Source: Methanolobus sp. UBA474
GTDB lineage: Archaea; Halobacteriota; Methanosarcinia; Methanosarcinales; Methanosarcinaceae
NCBI GenBank assembly: GCA_002501695.1
Contig: DANZ01000104.1
Span: 1 to 8,773, forward strand
Direction of reading: 5' to 3'
Length of the DNA stretch: 8,773 bases
Every line of letters starts with the position of its first letter. Position 1 is the first letter of the stretch. Shown piece after piece: positions 1-7,325 of the stretch. Position numbers and translations under genes: made by a program. Below the pieces are notes generated by a model that was not told the origin of the DNA, did not search any database, and saw only the letters and a list, made by a program, of their open reading frames with translations.

Positions 1-1365
1 CTATTCATTGTCCTTCAGGCCATCTGCAAGTGTATCTGCCTGCCTGTACTCTTCAGGCACTTCAATACCCTTGTCCGGGGCTGAGATCTCCCCAAACTTG
101 CGTGCAAGCCTATAGGATATGTCGGAAAGATACGCAGGCCCCCAGGTAGCTGCAAAGGCAGCCCCCAGCAGATTGAAAGACATGTCCGTCATCGTGTCAT
201 TGATACCATGCTGCGCCAGCACAGCCTTGTACCCGAGTTCTGCAGTCAGTTCATCCGTCAGGAATTCCAGGATCTCCCAGAGAACACCAGTCGCAAGCAC
301 GAACAGCAGGATAAAAAGGAACAGCACTCTGGGAGGGATGTAGATCTCGTCGGTATGGATGTCGATGGCTCTTATAAGCGCATAACCGGCAGCAGCTATT
401 ACACTGGCTGAAAGGGCGTGAGTAAGGTTGTCCCATCTGGCGACATTATCATAGAATCCAAAAGTCCCGAGCGCATCCATGAAAATTGCGAGCGTGATCC
501 ACAAGGTGAGTCCGGGATCAAGCGAAATATTGTATTTACGTGTGATGAAGGAAGGTACAAATGTGACAGTCAGACCTGCTATTGCATTGAGTGCAGTGTG
601 CAGGTCGCTTATAATGATCGCAATGATCAGCAATAGGAACAATCCCGCCTGCATCATACCTGTTGCAAGCCTCTGTTTATCATCAGAGATACCAAGCAGC
701 CTGCGGATAGGTGCAGGCGGTCTGGCAAGATATTCAGGTGCATTCATAGAGCCTTTTGGAGGAAGCTCTACATTGCCTGCGGACCAGGCTGACCTGAAAT
801 ATAAGCCAAAAAGAATGCCTGCAGCAATTCCGGCTGCCGTAGCATACATGAATTCATGCATCACTGCAGCATTGATGGCTTCTTGTGACCGGCCGTCAAG
901 GAGGAATGTCGTCCCGAAATTGACATCGAGCATCCACTGCAGCAGATGCCATAGGCTGGACATTGCAAGTGTTGTTATAACTACCAGGAGTATAGCGAAT
1001 TTGTCGTTCATGCGCACAGAAGTGAACCAGCTGATCTCGGCAGTAAGCAGCAGTGCAATGGTAGCCACTGAGAGATAAACAGGCATGCTCTGGGTAAAAA
1101 AATGGTAAGCTGTCGTGCTGCCTACTATCGGCATGATCGCTAACATAACGAAGTACCATGAAGGCATGATCGAGAGCTTGCGAAGCAGTAGTGCAGGAGC
1201 TGTTATGATACACACCAGAAAGACAGAAAGCATGAACCAGGTAAGCCTGTAGTCCATCAGGCTCAGGACACCCAGCATAAGAACCAATAAGACCATTGCC
1301 CAGCTAAGGAATGCGTTAATGGAAGTATCTTTCAGTATCCTGCCAAGTATGTCCTTCCGTGCCAT
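1..1365 (-). CDS. Polytopic membrane protein with C-terminal YjdF/DUF2238-like domain
   Basis: A 454-residue integral membrane protein with roughly ten to twelve hydrophobic segments and no signal peptide. The C-terminal half (about residues 240-420) has the pattern I associate with the YjdF/DUF2238 family: WDNLTH at 311-316, WEILEF at 363-368 and DTMTD at 390-394. These polar and acidic residues sit at membrane edges and could form a metal or catalytic site, but the family's function is not established. The N-terminal half (about 20-195) looks like a degenerate copy of the same fold (see findings). A soluble loop at about 195-235 joins the halves, and the charged tail from about 425 is probably cytoplasmic. 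The ATG at 1365 is preceded by GGAGATG at a good distance, which supports this start. It lies 76 bp downstream of the antiporter gene on the same strand with no clear promoter between, so co-transcription is likely. The stop codon is the first three bases of the window. Fold assignment is fairly secure; function is unknown. Confidence 0.85.
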   Translation of the reverse strand: MARKDILGRILKDTSINAFLSWAMVLLVLMLGVLSLMDYRLTWFMLSVFLVCIITAPALLLRKLSIMPSWYFVMLAIMPIVGSTTAYHFFTQSMPVYLSVATIALLLTAEISWFTSVRMNDKFAILLVVITTLAMSSLWHLLQWMLDVNFGTTFLLDGRSQEAINAAVMHEFMYATAAGIAAGILFGLYFRSAWSAGNVELPPKGSMNAPEYLARPPAPIRRLLGISDDKQRLATGMMQAGLFLLLIIAIIISDLHTALNAIAGLTVTFVPSFITRKYNISLDPGLTLWITLAIFMDALGTFGFYDNVARWDNLTHALSASVIAAAGYALIRAIDIHTDEIYIPPRVLFLFILLFVLATGVLWEILEFLTDELTAELGYKAVLAQHGINDTMTDMSFNLLGAAFAATWGPAYLSDISYRLARKFGEISAPDKGIEVPEEYRQADTLADGLKDNE

Positions 1366-1371
1366 AGCATC
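1366..1371 (-). promoter_or_regulatory. Region of the SD-like RBS of the YjdF-like gene
   Basis: On the minus strand the bases just ahead of the ATG at 1365 read GATGGAGATGCT. GGAGAT, at about 1370-1375, is a good Shine-Dalgarno match and fixes the start codon. The intergenic gap to the antiporter stop has no convincing TATA box, in keeping with translation from a shared transcript. Confidence 0.5.
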
Positions 1372-1441
1372 TCCATCATACTATTGGTCGCTTCATATCA
1401 TTAAGCATTCCATTGAAAAAGCATTCTGCCATAGATTCAAT

Positions 1442-3469
1442 TTAAAACAATTCCATGGTATCTGCTCTTTCTTCCGTATGCGGGTATGCTATGAGCAGAT
1501 TGCCTTTGGAAAATGAAGATATACGCTTTGGTAGTGACTGAAGCACCGGGTGCCATCCCGGGGTATCCCTTCGGGCATTGGCAATAATAATGAGCTCATC
1601 CCTTGTGCCATTTTTTGCATGCAGCTGGTTGATAAGGTCGCTCCATCCGGTAAGGCCATCAAACCTGATAGTAACATCAGGGCTTATCTTTTTGAATATC
1701 CCTTCATACGTTGTGGAATTGCCTTCGACCACCAGTGCTTTTACTGGTGCTGATATACCTCTTGATACCCTTCCTACAACATCCACGACCGAGTAGAACC
1801 CGGAATTATGATCGATGCCGGAAGGCAGTATAAGAGTGATCTCTTTTGTGTTGCACAGAGGATGCCTTATCATTGAGACAAGCACCAGCTTCTCGGTCCC
1901 GAGGAGTAACTGATCGATTATCGAGCCGATGATGCTCTCTTTGGGGGAGTGGATACCATCCCAGCCAATCACTACGGTCGATATCCTGTTCTCAAGTACT
2001 GCCCTGATTATACCGGAAGCGACGTTATAATTGAGACGCACATGAGTATCTACCGGAACCTCTGCACATGCGGCATAGGTGATTGTCTCCTGCAATATTC
2101 TCTCAGCCTCTGCGACCTTCTTCTCAGAATTACCTTCATCGCGCTTTACAACCGAAAGCACATGCAATGGCTCATCAGACCTCTGGTCCCGGATCATCAG
2201 AGCCAGGTCCAGCAAGAGCGGCTTATAAACAGAGTGTATTGAAAAGGTCACCAGCACGCGAGGAGATGCTTCGGCAGGATCGTATGTGGCATTATCTGCA
2301 AGGGACACTCTCCCCCCATACCGTTCAACTATATGAGGACTTATTATCCCGATGATAAGGATCATCATTACCACAGCGTTTATCATGCTCTGGCCGAAAA
2401 ACCCTTCTTCAAAGCCGATCAGCACAATTGCGAGCGCTGCCGCTGCCTGCCCTAATGACAGGCCGAACATGCTCATTACCTGGTCATTGCCATACCCATA
2501 TATGCGGCCGGTGATCCAGGCAGCTGTCAGCTTCGTGACAATTAAAGGGCCTGTCAGCCATAGCGCCAGTGTGAACTGGTAGCCTCCTTCCATAAATGCA
2601 TGTATATTCACAAGCATACCCACTGACAGCAGGAAGAAAGGTATGAATAAAGCATTCCCGACAAACTCTATCCTGTTCATGAGAGGGCTGGTGTTTGGGA
2701 TCAGGCGATTGAGCAGGAGCCCTGCTAAAAATGCCCCGATGATGGGCTCCACACCTGCAACCTCTGCAAGGTAAGCGATAACAAAAGCTACAGCAAGTAC
2801 GAAAAGGAATTCAAAGTAGCTTTCCTCTGTAAGCTTGCTGAAGAACCATCTCGCAATGCGTGGCACAGCGAACCAGGTTCCCACAAAGAACAAAGCAAGT
2901 CCGGCTCCCAGCCTTATCCAGAAGGACATGTCCAAATTGCCTTCCTGCGAAGAGACCACTCCCGCAAGCACAAGGAGAGCCAGTGTATCCGTAAGTATCG
3001 TACCACCAACTGCCGCTGTGATAGCTTCGTTGTTAACTATGCCGAGCTTCTTGATGACGGGATAGGCAAGCAGTGTATGTGAGGCAAAGACAGAAGCAAA
3101 AAGCAGGGCTGCGGGAAAAGAGAGGTCCAGTAGATAGTATCCCACAACCGTGCCTACCACCTGCGGGATCATAAAAGAAAGGATACCAAAGACCATGCTT
3201 CGGTCGAGCTTTTCGATGAACTTGTTTATATTGATCTCCAGCCCGGCTATGAACATGAGATACACAAGGCCGATCTCTCCAAGCAGTATAATAGTATCAT
3301 TACGATCAAGTATATGTAATGCGTTTGGCCCGATAAGCGCGCCAACTATGATAATCCCTATCATTCCTGGCAATCGGAATAGCTTCAGCAGCAGAGGGGC
3401 TATCAGAAATATCAGCATCGATAGCGCAAATATGAGAATTGGCTCATTAACAGGAAGTGCCGGGAACAT
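1442..3469 (-). CDS. CPA2-type cation:proton antiporter with two C-terminal USP-like domains
   Basis: A 675-residue membrane antiporter of the monovalent cation:proton antiporter-2 (KefB/NapA-like) family, expected to exchange Na+ or K+ for H+ across the cytoplasmic membrane. Residues 8-385 form the Na+/H+ exchanger domain with about 12-13 hydrophobic segments. LLGEIGLVYLMFIAGLEIN at 62-80 is the typical conserved stretch. GTILTDTLAL around 156-165 places a Thr-Asp pair (D161) where the unwound transport helix of this family normally carries its ion-binding acid. Residues about 402-535 and 540-665 are soluble and resemble two universal stress protein (UspA) folds; the first ends in IIGSIIDQLLLGTEKLVLVS, like the USP nucleotide-binding loop. 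The cytoplasmic tail may therefore gate transport through nucleotide binding, which is inference. The ATG at 3469 fits a promoter ending about 40 bp upstream; the SD (AGAGAT) is weak. It is the first gene of a likely two-gene unit with the YjdF-like gene. Ion specificity cannot be read from sequence. Confidence 0.92.
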   Translation of the reverse strand: MFPALPVNEPILIFALSMLIFLIAPLLLKLFRLPGMIGIIIVGALIGPNALHILDRNDTIILLGEIGLVYLMFIAGLEININKFIEKLDRSMVFGILSFMIPQVVGTVVGYYLLDLSFPAALLFASVFASHTLLAYPVIKKLGIVNNEAITAAVGGTILTDTLALLVLAGVVSSQEGNLDMSFWIRLGAGLALFFVGTWFAVPRIARWFFSKLTEESYFEFLFVLAVAFVIAYLAEVAGVEPIIGAFLAGLLLNRLIPNTSPLMNRIEFVGNALFIPFFLLSVGMLVNIHAFMEGGYQFTLALWLTGPLIVTKLTAAWITGRIYGYGNDQVMSMFGLSLGQAAAALAIVLIGFEEGFFGQSMINAVVMMILIIGIISPHIVERYGGRVSLADNATYDPAEASPRVLVTFSIHSVYKPLLLDLALMIRDQRSDEPLHVLSVVKRDEGNSEKKVAEAERILQETITYAACAEVPVDTHVRLNYNVASGIIRAVLENRISTVVIGWDGIHSPKESIIGSIIDQLLLGTEKLVLVSMIRHPLCNTKEITLILPSGIDHNSGFYSVVDVVGRVSRGISAPVKALVVEGNSTTYEGIFKKISPDVTIRFDGLTGWSDLINQLHAKNGTRDELIIIANARRDTPGWHPVLQSLPKRISSFSKGNLLIAYPHTEERADTMELF

Positions 3470-3507
3470 GTTCTATCTCTGATCGGATCAGCCTATCTGG
3501 AAATGGG

Positions 3508-3516
3508 TATTTAAAA
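3508..3516 (-). promoter_or_regulatory. TATA-like box for the antiporter gene
   Basis: On the minus strand this reads TTTTAAATA, close to the archaeal TATA consensus, followed by about 39 bp to the antiporter ATG. Transcription starting about 25 bp downstream would give a leader of roughly 15-20 bases. Confidence 0.5.
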
Positions 3517-3647
3517 CATCTAACATTCAATTCTAAAAAGTATTTAGAACACGCAGCTTACGGGCAATTATTTCCTGTTCAACTATGTCCAGACTATTAC
3601 TCATATTATAAAAGACTGCTTATGAAATCCTTTTAGCTTCCCTTTTT

Positions 3648-3689
3648 GGATCCCAGGTTCAGCTTTCCATATTTCTACGAGCCTGGATC
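3648..3689. repeat. Imperfect inverted repeat in the divergent spacer
   Basis: GGATCCCAGG at 3648-3657 and GCCTGGATC at 3681-3689 pair as a stem of about 8 bp with one bulged C and a 23-base loop. It is preceded by a T-run (cctttttgg). It might be an operator, an RNA hairpin or chance. No T-run follows it on the plus strand, so a simple terminator is not supported there. Confidence 0.35.
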
Positions 3690-3833
3690 TATTTCGGACC
3701 ATCAATTGAAATTAAGTTATATAGTTCCGAAAGATATTGTCGCAAATGATTTAAAACAATAATGACATAAAGAGTGAGTAACAGCGTTAACATACTCATG
3801 TTCACGCTTCCTAAATAATAGTATTACCTGATC

Positions 3834-4493
3834 ATGACCGTGACAGTAATTGTTAAAGGATTCCTCTGGAGACTGCATGTGGGAAAAAGACAGTCTGTAA
3901 TTGCATCTAAACTGATACTGGGAAGCCTTGTCACTAAACGCTGGGTAAGGATATCGGACAAAAATGTCATTAACGTCAGCGATGAAATGCTTAATGATGT
4001 CCTGAAACTCTACAATGAGAATTTCACGGAGATAAATGAGAAAAGGTTCACAAAGTACGTTCGGTTTTTCAAAAGAACCACTTATGTATATACAGAGAAA
4101 AGCGAAGTTAAAGGCTACTGCCTTTATTATATAATACCTTCCTTCTCTTTTGCAGGAGTGAAGAAAACAGCCACACTTTACTCCTTTACAGTTGATAACA
4201 GATGTCGAAGACAGGGGATTGGGGTCAAGCTATTGCAAAAGAGCATACTTGAAATGAGAATGAATTCCATTGATCGCGTTATACTGTATGTCGCTGCAGA
4301 CAACGAAGCTGCAATAAACCTTTATCAGAGAGTAGGGTTTGAGATAAAAGAAGGATTAATGGATATATGCGGCCCAGGTAAAAGATGCTATAAAATGGAG
4401 ATCAAGCTCGATTGCAAACCTGCAACTGATGATGAACTAAAGTATGGTCCCTTTGCTATCAGAGATACACTTTCTCCTTTGCTGATCCTGTAA
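3834..4493 (+). CDS. GNAT-family N-acetyltransferase
   Basis: Acetyl-CoA-dependent acetyltransferase of the GNAT fold, cytoplasmic; the acceptor substrate is unknown. The domain spans about residues 38-192. Motif A is LYSFTVDNRCRRQGIG at 115-130, with the R/Q-x-x-G-x-G acetyl-CoA pyrophosphate loop RRQGIG, followed by helix VKLLQKSILE. Motif B is LYVAADNEAAINLYQRVGF at 151-169. This arrangement is RimI-like, but that similarity does not fix the substrate. The start is uncertain: the ATG at 3834 lacks a Shine-Dalgarno sequence and the first 37 residues are not needed by the fold. The next in-frame ATG (codon 52) would cut into the domain. The tail after about residue 192 also exceeds the fold, and its last dozen codons overlap an opposite-strand ORF (4459-4572), so it may be read-through into rearranged DNA. 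The gene is noticeably more AT-rich than its neighbours. The GNAT identity itself is secure. Confidence 0.85.
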   Translation: MTVTVIVKGFLWRLHVGKRQSVIASKLILGSLVTKRWVRISDKNVINVSDEMLNDVLKLYNENFTEINEKRFTKYVRFFKRTTYVYTEKSEVKGYCLYYIIPSFSFAGVKKTATLYSFTVDNRCRRQGIGVKLLQKSILEMRMNSIDRVILYVAADNEAAINLYQRVGFEIKEGLMDICGPGKRCYKMEIKLDCKPATDDELKYGPFAIRDTLSPLLIL

Positions 4494-4572
4494 AATATTT
4501 CTCCTTAAGTATCTGTTCCACACCTTCTTTTTTATCAGCCGGGAGAATAACTTCCAGTAGCTGTGTGGTCAT
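4459..4572 (-). CDS. 37-codon ORF, possible truncated gene start (DUF389-like N-terminus?)
   Basis: A short minus-strand frame starting MTTQLLEVILPADKKEG and ending in KEKVYL before TGA. It is not a shadow of another gene over most of its length: only its last 11-12 codons overlap the convergent GNAT 3' end. The ATG is preceded by GGAATGATCC, where TGATCC matches the archaeal anti-SD, and about 30-40 bp upstream lies AAATATTAT, a plausible TATA box. The opening beta-strand/helix pattern (xLLEVxLPxDKKEGVxxIL) resembles the start of archaeal TIGR00341/DUF389 membrane proteins, but this is from memory and weak. The simplest reading is the 5' remnant of a longer gene cut off when GNAT sequence was joined to it. 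A genuine small protein is the alternative. It lies about 50 bp downstream of the kinase stop on the same strand. Confidence 0.4.
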   Translation of the reverse strand: MTTQLLEVILPADKKEGVEQILKEKYFTGSAKEKVYL

Positions 4573-4622
4573 GGTGGATCATTCCAGCAGTGAACTGAAG
4601 GATAATATTTGAGCGAGGGGAT

Positions 4623-6935
4623 CTATAACTTGTCAGTATTTACACACGCGTTCTTATCAAGAGAAAGGGTTTGCTTCTGTTCAAGTGGAATAACGAATGT
4701 GAAAATACTGCCTTCTCCAACTTTGCTTTCAACACGGATCTTGCCGCCGTGCATCTCAACGAACTTTTTGACAAGAGCAAGACCCAGTCCGGTTCCTTCG
4801 TATTCGCGATTGAGGCAGGGATTCAGCTGTTTAAATGGCTGGAAAAGCTTATCCATATCATTCTTTGCAATTCCTATTCCAGTATCATTTATGCTGACCT
4901 GGACAAGATCACCGGAACGCTGTGCTTCGATTGTCACAGAGCCTTTTTCACCTGTGAACTTTATGGCATTACTTATGAGATTGTAGAGGATCTGTTTGAA
5001 TTTGATTTTATCTGCATCGATCATTCCAAGCTGCGGGTCTATTCTGATATCCAGATGAATGTTCTTTTTTATTGCAAGAGGAGATATTATAGTCTTTATT
5101 TCAGCTATTGCATCCGAAAGATAGAACTGTTCACAGTCAAGTTCCATCTTACCGGCTTCAACCTTTGAGAGATCGAGGATATCATTAATGAGATTTAGCA
5201 GGTGCTTGCCACTTATTAAAACATAATTCACGTATGAAGTCTGCTTTTCATTCAGGCTGCCAAACATTCCACCGAGCAGGATCTCAGAAAAACCTATGAT
5301 CGAGTTCAGCGGAGTCCTGAGCTCATGGCTCATGGTAGCCAGGAACTCACCCTTTATCCGGTTAGCTGCCTCAGCAGCCAGTTTTGCATTCAGCAATTCT
5401 TCTTCAGCCTGCTTACGCTCAGTGATATCCCGGCATACGCAGAAACTCAGCTTCCTCGGTCCGAATCTGGCTGCGTTTGCATTTATCTCCACATCGATAA
5501 GAGTGCCATCCTTGCGTCGCTGGCGTGTCTCATGGAGAACTCCTTTGCTGTCAGCAAGCTGAAGCATTTCCAGTAATTGCTCACGGGTATAGTGAATATC
5601 CCAGTCCCACATGTGCAGTGTCTGCATTTCCTCGTGTGAATATCCAAGCATTTCAGCATACCGCGGGTTAGCTTCAAAGACCCTGCCATCCTGATCGATG
5701 ATGACTATCCCATCCCTTGACTGCTCCATAAGGATGCGGCGCCAGGCAGCCTCTTCAGCAATTTTGACTTCTGCCTGCTTACGCTCGGTAATGTCCTGTA
5801 ATGAACCTATTACTTTTACCACTTTACCATCATTTATTTTCGGATGACTGATCGAACGGACCCATTTGTGGTTTCCCTTCACAGAGATAAATTCAAGTTC
5901 ATGATAATATGATCCACCTTTTTCCACAGCATCCCGGACAGCTTTTTCAATGAGTGCTTTTGAACCCGGAAGATAAAGGTCCAGTTTAAATTCAAAACTT
6001 GCAGGCAGTGCAGATTCAACAGTTTCAGGATCTATCGGGTCTACCTCATATATCCTTGCAACTTCAGGAGTCCATGTGTACTTGTTAGTTGATACGTCAT
6101 ATTCCCAGCCACCGATCTTGGCTATCCTGCCAACTTCATTCAAGAGAGCTTTGCTTTCTCTTAATTTACTCTTTACCTGTTTACTTTCGGTAATGTCCTG
6201 GATCATTCCAATGACCACATTTCTTTCAGTATAGTATTCAGCCACGGAATGTATAACGCGGACAGCTCTGTCGGTTTGCCTGATTATCCGGAATTGCACA
6301 TCATATGGCACGTTCCTTTTAACAAGATCGCTCAGTGCCTTGTCCAGCACTGGACGATATTTAGGCAGTGGCACTTTTTGTACTTTTGCAATGGTCAGTT
6401 GCTCATTTTCTAGCCCATATATCCTTCTTGCTTCCTCCGAAACATCCACTGTGCCGGAATCAAGGTCAAATTCCCAGCTTCCGACATGCCCTATTTTTTG
6501 TGCAGTGCGAAGCTGCATTTCTTTCCGTAACAATTCCTTTTCCGCTAATTTGCGCTCAGTGATGTCGTGAACTATGTAATAGAGCAAACGTTGTGAACCG
6601 AACATCATCGGACCGCTGTAAACTTCGACATCGCGTATCTCGCCATTTGCAAGACGGTGCTTGAAGAAAAAGTAATTCCGTTCTGTGTCCGCAACTTGTT
6701 CTGTTTCAACTTTGGCTTCTTCATATGATAAAATTTGTATATGGGAGATCTTCATACAGGTTATCTCTTGAAGCTTCCAGCCATAATATTTACATGCTGC
6801 CATATTTGCATCGACAATATAGGAGCTTTCAGCATCAACAAGAAGGACAACTGCACTGTTCTCTTTAAAAAATGATTTATACATGTCCTCATTGACGCTT
6901 ATAAGATGTTGCTCTTTTTTCATCGGATACCCCAT
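4623..6935 (-). CDS. Soluble PAS-PAS-PAS-PAS histidine kinase
   Basis: A 770-residue sensory histidine kinase without membrane segments, so a cytoplasmic sensor. Four PAS domains lie at about residues 16-128, 145-250, 268-385 and 400-505, each closed by a DITERK/DITESK-type PAC ending (124, 247, 381, 503). PAS2 and PAS3 share the GxWExD opening (GSWEFD, GGWEYD) and are probably paralogous copies. The dimerisation domain carries the H-box MSHELRTPLN with phospho-acceptor H537. The ATPase domain has the N-box (N656), DTGIGIA at 684-690 and GTGLGLA at 714-720. All residues needed for autophosphorylation are present. There is no receiver domain and no response regulator nearby, so the partner is elsewhere. 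The ligand cannot be told; no CxxCH heme motif is present. The start is either the ATG at 6935 or the one at 6923 (MKKEQ); neither has a strong ribosome binding site. A TATA box about 40 bp upstream supports its own promoter. Confidence 0.93.
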   Translation of the reverse strand: MGYPMKKEQHLISVNEDMYKSFFKENSAVVLLVDAESSYIVDANMAACKYYGWKLQEITCMKISHIQILSYEEAKVETEQVADTERNYFFFKHRLANGEIRDVEVYSGPMMFGSQRLLYYIVHDITERKLAEKELLRKEMQLRTAQKIGHVGSWEFDLDSGTVDVSEEARRIYGLENEQLTIAKVQKVPLPKYRPVLDKALSDLVKRNVPYDVQFRIIRQTDRAVRVIHSVAEYYTERNVVIGMIQDITESKQVKSKLRESKALLNEVGRIAKIGGWEYDVSTNKYTWTPEVARIYEVDPIDPETVESALPASFEFKLDLYLPGSKALIEKAVRDAVEKGGSYYHELEFISVKGNHKWVRSISHPKINDGKVVKVIGSLQDITERKQAEVKIAEEAAWRRILMEQSRDGIVIIDQDGRVFEANPRYAEMLGYSHEEMQTLHMWDWDIHYTREQLLEMLQLADSKGVLHETRQRRKDGTLIDVEINANAARFGPRKLSFCVCRDITERKQAEEELLNAKLAAEAANRIKGEFLATMSHELRTPLNSIIGFSEILLGGMFGSLNEKQTSYVNYVLISGKHLLNLINDILDLSKVEAGKMELDCEQFYLSDAIAEIKTIISPLAIKKNIHLDIRIDPQLGMIDADKIKFKQILYNLISNAIKFTGEKGSVTIEAQRSGDLVQVSINDTGIGIAKNDMDKLFQPFKQLNPCLNREYEGTGLGLALVKKFVEMHGGKIRVESKVGEGSIFTFVIPLEQKQTLSLDKNACVNTDKL
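5407..5796 (-). repeat. Repeated PAC-linker DNA inside the kinase gene
   Basis: The 24 bases at 5407-5430 and 5773-5796 differ at three positions, sharing GCCTGCTTACGCTC and then a near-identical stretch. Both encode the DITERKQAE linker ending PAS3 and PAS4. More diverged copies lie at 6175-6198 and 6544-6567. These direct repeats reflect PAS-unit duplication and could allow loss or gain of a PAS unit by recombination. Confidence 0.6.
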
Positions 6936-7325
6936 ATACTGAAATTTCGTACCGGAATTCTATATTTCACAGGATATATAAGTATTTAAACGGAGTACCT
7001 TAAGTGCTACACCACATATATTAACCAGTGACCATAGATATCCCGAAGTACACATATTTTTATTTTGTTTTTAGGACTACTTTATGAATATAAATGTGTT
7101 TTTGTCGAACATATGTACAGATTGATAAACATATATATTACTAAAATAATAGTGCTGAACCAGAAATCTACAATATATTTTAGAAGTAAGTATTATCAAT
7201 TAATTATGAACCGTGACATAGAAAAGAATATTATCGTCAGGGTGGTGAATTAGATTAGGCGCTGACCCTGAGAATACAGAAAAGTTGTCATCGGATACCT
7301 CTACGTAAAGCATCTATGCTGATAA
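6936..7325. other. AT-rich region, 390 bp, no supported gene
   Basis: Contains the kinase promoter at its left end. The remainder is strongly AT-rich. A TTG-initiated 62-codon plus-strand frame (7065-7253) lacks a ribosome binding site and has the Ile/Tyr/Lys-heavy composition expected of random AT-rich DNA. I see no hairpin, tRNA or repeat array here. Confidence 0.55.
6975..6982 (-). promoter_or_regulatory. TATA box for the histidine kinase gene
   Basis: Minus-strand CTTATATA, a near-perfect archaeal TATA box, with AT-rich GTTTAAATA just upstream (6984-6991). A start about 25 bp downstream would put the transcript end near 6950, leaving a leader of about 15-25 bases before the kinase ATGs. 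Confidence 0.55.

Larger units (their letters stand above)
3470..3833. other. Divergent intergenic region, 364 bp, no gene seen
   Basis: AT-rich spacer between the antiporter (minus) and the GNAT gene (plus). It holds the antiporter TATA box near 3508-3516, a second TATA-like TTATATAG at 3717-3724 on the plus strand that could serve the GNAT gene with a leader of about 85 bases, and an imperfect inverted repeat (3648-3657 with 3681-3689). I see no open frame with a start codon and ribosome binding site, and no tRNA-like fold. Confidence 0.6.

Noticed and set aside
479..1078. A 199-codon plus-strand frame antisense to the YjdF-like gene
   Set aside because: Lies wholly inside a well-supported membrane-protein gene on the other strand, has no ribosome binding site, and its Ser/Ala/Ile-rich composition is a mirror of hydrophobic codons.
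3877..3900. Out-of-frame ATG with a good SD inside the GNAT 5' region
   Set aside because: The frame ends after seven codons and continues into further stops, so it cannot be the GNAT start by a simple frameshift.
4671..5168. A 165-codon plus-strand frame opposite the kinase catalytic domain
   Set aside because: It is antisense to the HisKA/ATPase region, where every conserved motif reads correctly on the minus strand.
7065..7253. A 62-codon plus-strand frame in the AT-rich spacer
   Set aside because: Starts at TTG without a ribosome binding site and has composition typical of random AT-rich DNA; no recognisable family pattern.
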